64,000 nt of DNA from CAZPXH01 sp964591085 (GTDB lineage Bacteria; Spirochaetota; Spirochaetia; DSM-27196; CAZPXH01): assembly GCA_964591085.1 (NCBI GenBank), contig CAZPXH010000001.1:62001-126000 (forward strand), given 5' to 3'. Shown here piece after piece: positions 60,718 to 64,000 of the stretch (position 1 is its first letter; the number at the start of each line of letters is the position of its first letter). The notes beneath the pieces are model-generated. The model had not been told where the DNA came from and did no database searches. It saw nothing but the letters and a program-made list of their open reading frames with translations. The position numbers and the translations under genes were made by a program.

Positions 60718-62356
60718 CCTCCGCCCCGTGCCAGCCGCTCTCGCTGGCATTGTGTGGCTTTTGTTGCTTTGGTTTGCTTCGGGCCTCTGGGCTCAGCATC
60801 CAGGCCAGCCGAGTCTGGATGCCGCGGTCCGTGCCTACATCGCTGGAGACCTGGATGGTGCGCGCGCATTTGCAGACCGCGCTGCCGACCTGGGCCTGAA
60901 CTCTCCCGATCTGGATGCACTGTACCTTCTTGCCGAGCCCCTCCCACGGGAAGTCCTGCGGCGCGCGGCAGAATTGGAGGATTCCGGCCTACGAGCAATC
61001 GACTCGGCGGAGATCCTGCGTGCGCAAAGTGCAGCCCTCGCGCGCCTGATGGACTGGGACGGTCTGCTGGAGCTGGGTGGTGACTTGCCCGGCAATGCCT
61101 CCGCGGATCCCCTTGTGCTTGCTCGCGTGCTTCGTGCCTACGCCGCGACCGGCACATCTGCCTACCTGGATGCGGAAGAGCGTCTGCTGCCGGCACAGGA
61201 GGACGATCCGCGAGTTCGGGCCGTGATGGTGTCCCAACTGGAGCGTGCACGCTTCACTGACCTGCAGTGGATCCGCAGACTGCCGCACGATGCTCCGGGT
61301 CTGGACGCCCTGCTGCACGCCTACGTTGCGGTGGAGGATCGGAGCCGTGTGGTGGATGAGCTCGCGCGGCGCTACTACCGGATTGGTGGGACGCTCCCGG
61401 ACCCTGCCGCTCGCGCGGCACTCCTGCACCCTGCCGGCGAGTTCCCCGCGGACCTGCGGGACCGATTTGTAGAGTCCGGGGGCTTGCGGCGCCTTGATCT
61501 CCTTGGTCCCGTGCTCACGCGCCACGCGCAGGCTGAGCCCGAGCTCGCGCTGTTGGCGGGGGCAACCCTGAATTGGACCGCGGATGCAAACGCTGACGGA
61601 TTCACGGATGCAAGCGCGCGGATTCAGGACGGAGAGCTCACCTGGGAAGCGGATGCGGATCAGGATGGAGTGGCAGAGCAGGTGGTCCGGATTGTGGATG
61701 GCCTCCCGGTGGACTACACCGCCACAACGTCGGATCTGTCGCTCTTCTTTGTGTACCGGGACTACCCGGAGGTGGCTCGGGTCCATGCACGGACAGAGGC
61801 CGGCCCTGAGGTGACCTTCCACCTGGCGGATGAAGTGCTGACGCTCCCGGTGGCCGATCCGCTGCGCCCCGCCCGTCAGTTTGGCGGTGTTGCCCTCCCG
61901 TCCCTGGAGCTGTTGCCACCCCCGGTGTTCCGCTTTGCAGACCTGCGGATGCTGGCGACTGAGATTGTGGCTACTTTGTTCACGGATTCCGCCGCTGTCG
62001 GAAGTCGGGAACCCAACGAGGTACGATTCTCCCTGCAACGGGACAGGGTGCAGACGGTGCAGTGGAGCATTGGGTCCGAGCGCCTGGCCTGGAACCCGCA
62101 AACGGGATTGCTGCAGTCCCGCATTGTCGGAAGGGATGAGGTGGTTGAGTGGCAGGCAAACAATCCGGGAATCCTGGCAGCAGGCTTTCGGATTCGGCTG
62201 ATCAACGCGGACGGTCAGGTGATCCTAAGCGGCGAATCCGCCGATGGAAGACTCACCGGCGCCGCGATTCCGCCACTGTTCATGTCCTGGACGGTGGAAC
62301 GCGAGCTCCGATTCCCCGCTATTCCGCGCCTGGAAGAATTTTCGTGGAGCGACTGA
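60698..62356 (+). CDS. exported protein with EF-hand-like calcium motifs, unknown function
   Basis: The 552 residues have a signal peptide (VPAALAGIVWLLLLWFASGLWAQ region, about 11-33). A helical, TPR-like part follows (about 40-280). Then come two D-x-[DN]-x-DG motifs (DANADG near 294 and DADQDG near 318) that resemble calcium loops of the dockerin/EF-hand or thrombospondin-3 kind. A beta-rich end follows (about 330-550). ATG 60698 is preceded by GGAAGGA and overlaps ftsH. The stop overlaps the protease gene by 13 nt. No family is recognised. Location is periplasm or cell surface. Confidence 0.72.
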   Translation: MRRPPRSLRPVPAALAGIVWLLLLWFASGLWAQHPGQPSLDAAVRAYIAGDLDGARAFADRAADLGLNSPDLDALYLLAEPLPREVLRRAAELEDSGLRAIDSAEILRAQSAALARLMDWDGLLELGGDLPGNASADPLVLARVLRAYAATGTSAYLDAEERLLPAQEDDPRVRAVMVSQLERARFTDLQWIRRLPHDAPGLDALLHAYVAVEDRSRVVDELARRYYRIGGTLPDPAARAALLHPAGEFPADLRDRFVESGGLRRLDLLGPVLTRHAQAEPELALLAGATLNWTADANADGFTDASARIQDGELTWEADADQDGVAEQVVRIVDGLPVDYTATTSDLSLFFVYRDYPEVARVHARTEAGPEVTFHLADEVLTLPVADPLRPARQFGGVALPSLELLPPPVFRFADLRMLATEIVATLFTDSAAVGSREPNEVRFSLQRDRVQTVQWSIGSERLAWNPQTGLLQSRIVGRDEVVEWQANNPGILAAGFRIRLINADGQVILSGESADGRLTGAAIPPLFMSWTVERELRFPAIPRLEEFSWSD

Positions 62357-64000
62357 GAAGACCGCTGCGCCACCTTCAGGCATTACTCGTTGTGGCGGTA
62401 CTGGCCGCCTCCTGTGCCACCACGGAAAGCAATACCCAGCCTCGCTCGGAACGGCTGGAGGCTGAACTCATCGGTCTGCTTGAGACGGACCCGGCGGCAA
62501 TCATTCCACGGCTCTCCCGCCTGAGCCTGGAGAATGGCTATCCCGCCGGGATGCGGCCGGTCACTGACTGGTACCAGCAGGCGGCGGATGCAATGTCCGA
62601 GCGCGTCATTGAGTCCGTTGAGCACGGTACGCCCGCGGCTCTGGGTACCGCGCTTTCCCTTGAGTACTCCCTGATGCAGCTTGCAGACATTGGGCTGGTA
62701 TCCGAACCCGGTGGACTGCCTGCCCGGGACGACATTGCTGTATCACTCGCGGAATCCCTGCTGGACGCAAATCAGGAACTTGCCGGCCTGAGCATCTATC
62801 TGTCACTGGTTGAACTGAGTGCACGGCCAGTCGCTGAGCGCGAGGAGTGGCTTGCTGTGGCAGGCGCCCTTGGGGATAGCTTTGCCGCCGCCGCAATCGC
62901 CCGGACCCTGGACAGGGAAGAGCCGGGTGTGGCGCTGTCCGTTGACCGGCTGAGTGAGGCTACTGTAACCGTGTGGGTTGACCGGGGAATCCGCATCCAG
63001 GATGGGCGAGGTGTGCCGGACCGCGTTCTGGGCAGCGGCTTCTACATCGATCCGGATGGCTACATCCTGACCAACTACCACGTGGTGGAGAGCGAGGTGG
63101 ATCCGACCTACGAGGGTTTCAGCCGCGCCTACATCCGCCCTCCGGATGATCCGCAGTCCCGGATTCCGGCCCGCGTGATTGGCTATGACCGCTTCCTGGA
63201 CCTTGCGCTCCTCAAGGTGGAGCGGCCCTCGGATGTGGTGGTACCGATCACCGCAGTCCCCGGTCTCCCCTCCGGAGAGCCGGTCGTGGCCATCGGCTCA
63301 CCGGGTGGCCTGGAACGCACTGTCACATCAGGAATCGTCTCTGCGGCCGGCCGCCGTTTCCTGCCCGTGGGTAACAGCATTCAGGTGGACGTACCTATCA
63401 ACCCCGGAAACAGCGGCGGGCCTCTTCTGGATGCAAACGGCCGGCTGGTAGGGATCATCTTTGCGGGCATTGAGCAGTTTGAGGGCATCAACTTTGCAAT
63501 CCCCAGCTACTGGATCCGCCGAATGCTCCCTGGTCTTTACGCAGGTGGTCAGGCTCCCAGTGCCTGGCTTGGGGCGTCAGTGCAGGAGACGCCGCGGGGC
63601 CTGGAGGTCATCTACGTCATGCCCGGTGGCCCGGCGTCCAGCGCTGGTATCCGCGAGGGTGATATCATTGTGGATATCGGGGACCGGGAGGTACCGGAAA
63701 TTGTGGGGGCACAGGACGCGCTCCTCCGGCATGGTCCCGGCACCCTTCATCCGGTCAGCTTCCTCCGGGACAATCGGCGGCTGCGAACGGTCATCCGCGC
63801 CGAGCAACGCCCACGCCTTCCCATTGCGGAAGCCCTGCCGGCGGCAGAGGCTATTGATCTTCTGCCCCCCCTCTTTGGTATTGAAAGTGAGCGCACCTCA
63901 AGCGGGCTGGGCCAGCGCTACGTGGTCACCCGCGTCATTCCGGGAAGTATTGGAGATGAGGTGGGAATCTCCGAGCGGGACCCCTTCCAGCTCCGCGACT
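62344..64000 (+). CDS. HtrA-like serine protease lipoprotein with PDZ domain, 3' end outside window
   Basis: About 552 residues are visible with no stop before the window end. The N-terminus has a lipoprotein signal (LLVVAVLAASCATT). Residues 30-200 are helical. The trypsin-like domain (about 205-395) holds the catalytic triad in TNYHVV (His), DLALL (Asp) and GNSGGP (Ser). A PDZ domain follows (about 400-480; GPASSAGIREGDIIVDIG), then part of a second domain. HtrA proteases remove misfolded envelope proteins. The start is GTG 62344 with GGAAG upstream. The lipid anchor and long N-terminal helical domain differ from DegP/DegQ. Confidence 0.88.
   Translation, partial: MERLRRPLRHLQALLVVAVLAASCATTESNTQPRSERLEAELIGLLETDPAAIIPRLSRLSLENGYPAGMRPVTDWYQQAADAMSERVIESVEHGTPAALGTALSLEYSLMQLADIGLVSEPGGLPARDDIAVSLAESLLDANQELAGLSIYLSLVELSARPVAEREEWLAVAGALGDSFAAAAIARTLDREEPGVALSVDRLSEATVTVWVDRGIRIQDGRGVPDRVLGSGFYIDPDGYILTNYHVVESEVDPTYEGFSRAYIRPPDDPQSRIPARVIGYDRFLDLALLKVERPSDVVVPITAVPGLPSGEPVVAIGSPGGLERTVTSGIVSAAGRRFLPVGNSIQVDVPINPGNSGGPLLDANGRLVGIIFAGIEQFEGINFAIPSYWIRRMLPGLYAGGQAPSAWLGASVQETPRGLEVIYVMPGGPASSAGIREGDIIVDIGDREVPEIVGAQDALLRHGPGTLHPVSFLRDNRRLRTVIRAEQRPRLPIAEALPAAEAIDLLPPLFGIESERTSSGLGQRYVVTRVIPGSIGDEVGISERDPFQLRD

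Overview
The window is a gene-dense, GC-rich stretch (about 60% GC by eye) of a bacterial chromosome. It most likely comes from a free-living member of the Spirochaetota. The indicators are a P83/100-family protein (a spirochaete lineage marker), a uridine-kinase-like protein with ThrRS-type N-terminal domains, SpoVG, a dimeric-type glycyl-tRNA synthetase, a small RpoS-like sigma factor beside flagellar rod genes, and a lipid-transport (Mla-type) operon. I see no insertion sequence, prophage, integrase or CRISPR array. Nearly all genes sit in tight operons joined by ATGA, GTGA or TGATG stop/start overlaps.

Layout. 1-2.7 kb (minus): nucleoside kinase (cut by the window edge) and a degenerate HD-GYP protein. 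2.75-10.5 kb (plus): membrane protein, alaA, gltX, glyS, tyrS and an ABC permease/ATPase pair. 10.3-12.0 kb (minus): rRNA-type methyltransferase and rex. 12.1-16.6 kb (plus): TrmA-family RNA methyltransferase, a beta-propeller/HEAT-like exported protein and the P83/100 protein. 16.6-24.6 kb (minus): an envelope block of mlaE-mlaF-mlaD, a TPR lipoprotein, an M23 peptidase, a structured RNA region, PBP1A and a ParB-like mini-protein. 24.6-26.2 kb (plus): two cyclic-nucleotide-binding proteins. 26.3-28.0 kb (minus): an exported protein, a lipoprotein and tRNA-Thr.

28-33 kb (plus): flgF, flgG, a flgJ-type rod protein, an RpoS-like sigma gene behind a textbook sigma-54 promoter, a divergent polysaccharide deacetylase, tsaD, tRNA-Gln and tRNA-Glu. 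33.4-45.4 kb (plus): carA, carB, a spirochaete protein of unknown function, an Mre11-like/membrane-anchored Rad50-like (YhaO/YhaN) pair, a PgeF/YfiH-type protein and argS. 45.5-51.7 kb: gltB and gltD behind a 16-bp palindrome. 51.7-64 kb: rplU-prp-rpmA-obgE-nadD-LCP-rsfS, spoVG overlapping a tRNA-Gln, the L25/Ctc gene, pth, tilS, ftsH, an exported EF-hand-like protein and an HtrA-like lipoprotein protease (cut by the window edge).

How it fits together. Most of the window is housekeeping: tRNA charging and modification, ribosome assembly, glutamine/glutamate nitrogen flow and envelope building. The items that stand out are regulatory or architectural: a sigma-54 to RpoS-type cascade, a C-rich two-hairpin RNA in front of PBP1A, a probable CTG start codon, an mRNA/tRNA overlap at spoVG, and a Prp protease gene next to an L27 that has no N-terminal extension to cleave.
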